Assembly (NCBI GenBank): GCA_045605365.1
Contig: JAZUPV010000110.1
Location: forward strand, 1 to 5,976
Source: CAKVLS01 sp045605365
GTDB taxonomy: Bacteria; Bacillota; Clostridia; Christensenellales; UBA1242
Length of the DNA stretch: 5,976 nucleotides
Direction of reading: 5' to 3'
In this document: piece after piece, positions 5,279 to 5,976 of the stretch
Position numbering within the stretch: the first letter of the stretch is position 1
How the letters are laid out: each line of letters starts with the position of its first letter
Notes under the pieces: model-generated
Databases searched by the model: none
What the model saw: the letters and a program-made list of their open reading frames with translations, nothing else
Told to the model about the DNA's origin: nothing
Translations under genes and position numbers: made by a program

Positions 5279-5821
5279 ATGTCAAGAATTGGTAGATTAC
5301 CTATTGAGTTACCAGCTGGCGTAACAGTTACTATCGAAGGTAACAAAGTTACAGTTACTGGTAAACTTGGAACATTAACTCAAGTTGTTGACAGAAATAT
5401 CTCTGTAAAACTTGAAGATAATCATGTTGTTGTTACTCGTGCTAGTGAAAACAGCGATTGCAGAGCAAAACATGGTCTATATAGACAACTTATCGCAAAC
5501 ATGGTTAAAGGTGTTAGCGAAGGTTTCAAAAAAGTTCTTGTTATCAACGGTGTTGGTTACAAGGCAACTCAAAGTGGCGAAAAAGTTGTTTTAAATATTG
5601 GTTATTCTCACCCAGTAGAACTTGTTCCTACTGAAGGAATCACTCTTAAAGCACTTAGTGTTACTGAAGTTGAAGTTAGCGGTATTGACAGAGAAAGAGT
5701 TGGTCAATATGCAGCTAAAATTAGAGATATCAAGCGTGTAGAACCATACCACGCATATGGTATTAAATACAGTGATGAAGTAGTTATCCGTAAAGAGGGT
5801 AAAACTTCTGGTAAAAAATAA
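5279..5821 (+). CDS. rplF: 50S ribosomal protein L6
   Basis: L6 is built from two similar domains and sits near the sarcin-ricin loop and the factor-binding site. The 180 residues match the family. It opens MSRIGRLPIELPAGV, and the second domain contains VINGVGYKATQSGEKVVLN (88-106) and GYSHPVE (108-114). The C-terminal motif reads EPYHAYGIKY (155-164), where many bacterial L6 proteins have EPYKGKGIRY, so Lys-Gly-Lys is replaced by His-Ala-Tyr. The ending RKEGKTSGKK is usual. AGGAGG (5266-5271) lies seven bases before the ATG. A short ORF in another frame inside this gene is a shadow and was not annotated. Confidence 0.99.
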   Translation: MSRIGRLPIELPAGVTVTIEGNKVTVTGKLGTLTQVVDRNISVKLEDNHVVVTRASENSDCRAKHGLYRQLIANMVKGVSEGFKKVLVINGVGYKATQSGEKVVLNIGYSHPVELVPTEGITLKALSVTEVEVSGIDRERVGQYAAKIRDIKRVEPYHAYGIKYSDEVVIRKEGKTSGKK

Positions 5822-5836
5822 AGGAGCGCATAAAAG

Positions 5837-5976
5837 ATGATTAAACAAACAAATAAAAATGCACAAAGATTACATCGTCACGTAAGAGTTAGAGGTAAGG
5901 TTGCTGGTACAACTGAGTGCCCAAGACTTAACGTTTATCGTAGTACTAACCACATCTATGCTCAAATTATTGATGA
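5837..5976 (+). CDS. rplR: 50S ribosomal protein L18, N-terminal part (cut by window end)
   Basis: L18 binds 5S rRNA and, with L5, attaches it to the central protuberance. The 46 visible codons read through RLHRHVRVRGKVAGT (11-25) and CPRLNVYRSTNHIYAQIID (28-46), which is the conserved L18 N-terminal region with its basic RNA-binding stretch. Many homologues have Arg where Cys28 stands here. The ATG has AAAGGAG (5820-5826) ten bases upstream, fused with the rplF stop. L18 is the gene expected after rplF. The open frame runs off the end of the window and no stop is seen. Confidence 0.97.
   Translation, partial: MIKQTNKNAQRLHRHVRVRGKVAGTTECPRLNVYRSTNHIYAQIID

Noticed and set aside
5412..5594. 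Plus-strand 60-codon ORF inside rplF
   Set aside because: It is out of frame within L6 and its first stretch is a run of Leu and Ile from frame-shifted Val and Asn codons; no ribosome binding site was seen. A shadow ORF.
1..5976. Suppression or reassignment of TAG
   Set aside because: TAG occurs only at the expected protein ends, next to ribosome binding sites of the following genes, so it acts as a normal stop.
1..5976. Mobile element, CRISPR, phage or unknown accessory system
   Set aside because: The window is fully occupied by a conserved ribosomal-protein gene order, with gaps of 20 bases or less and uniform codon use; nothing is left over for an inserted system.

Overview
The window is a contiguous stretch of a bacterial ribosomal-protein operon, the fused S10-spc cluster, read entirely on the + strand. 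The gene order is rplW (only the last 12 codons), rplB, rpsS, rplV, rpsC, rplP, rpmC, rpsQ, rplN, rplX, rplE, rpsZ (zinc-type S14), rpsH, rplF and rplR (first 46 codons, cut by the window end). Thirteen genes are complete. All carry recognisable family signatures, intact frames and ATG starts. Gaps run from a 1-base overlap to 20 bases, so no stretch over 300 bases lacks a gene. I saw no RNA gene, mobile element, CRISPR array, promoter or terminator.

The organism is most likely a low-GC member of the Bacillota, probably Clostridia. This inference rests on AT-rich codon use (AGA and CGT for Arg, CAA for Gln), strong AGGAGG-type ribosome binding sites, a short 61-residue S14 with four zinc-binding cysteines, and S10 and spc genes running together with no break between rpsQ and rplN. 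I cannot place it to genus.

Region by region: 1-2272 holds the L23 tail, L2, S19, L22 and S3. Positions 2274-3198 hold the tightly packed L16, L29 and S17, where rplP and rpmC overlap by one base. From 3217 the spc part runs L14, L24, L5, S14, S8, L6 and L18. The products are structural parts of both subunits: L2, L14, L16, L5, L6 and L18 around the peptidyl-transferase, factor-binding and central-protuberance regions; L22, L23, L24 and L29 at or near the exit tunnel; and S3, S14 and S19 in the 30S head with S8 and S17 in the body. Close spacing, stop codons that run into the next ribosome binding site, and sites inside the preceding gene suggest translational coupling that keeps the proteins in step.

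This is an ordinary core-genome region and I found no new system. The points worth a second look are small: a Lys/Ala/Thr-rich C-terminal tail on L24 and a similar N-terminal extension on the adjacent L5; an N-terminal extension and hairpin-tip changes on L22; complete absence of CAG glutamine codons and of TGA stops; a variant L6 C-terminal motif; and a possible weak hairpin over the rplE ribosome binding site.
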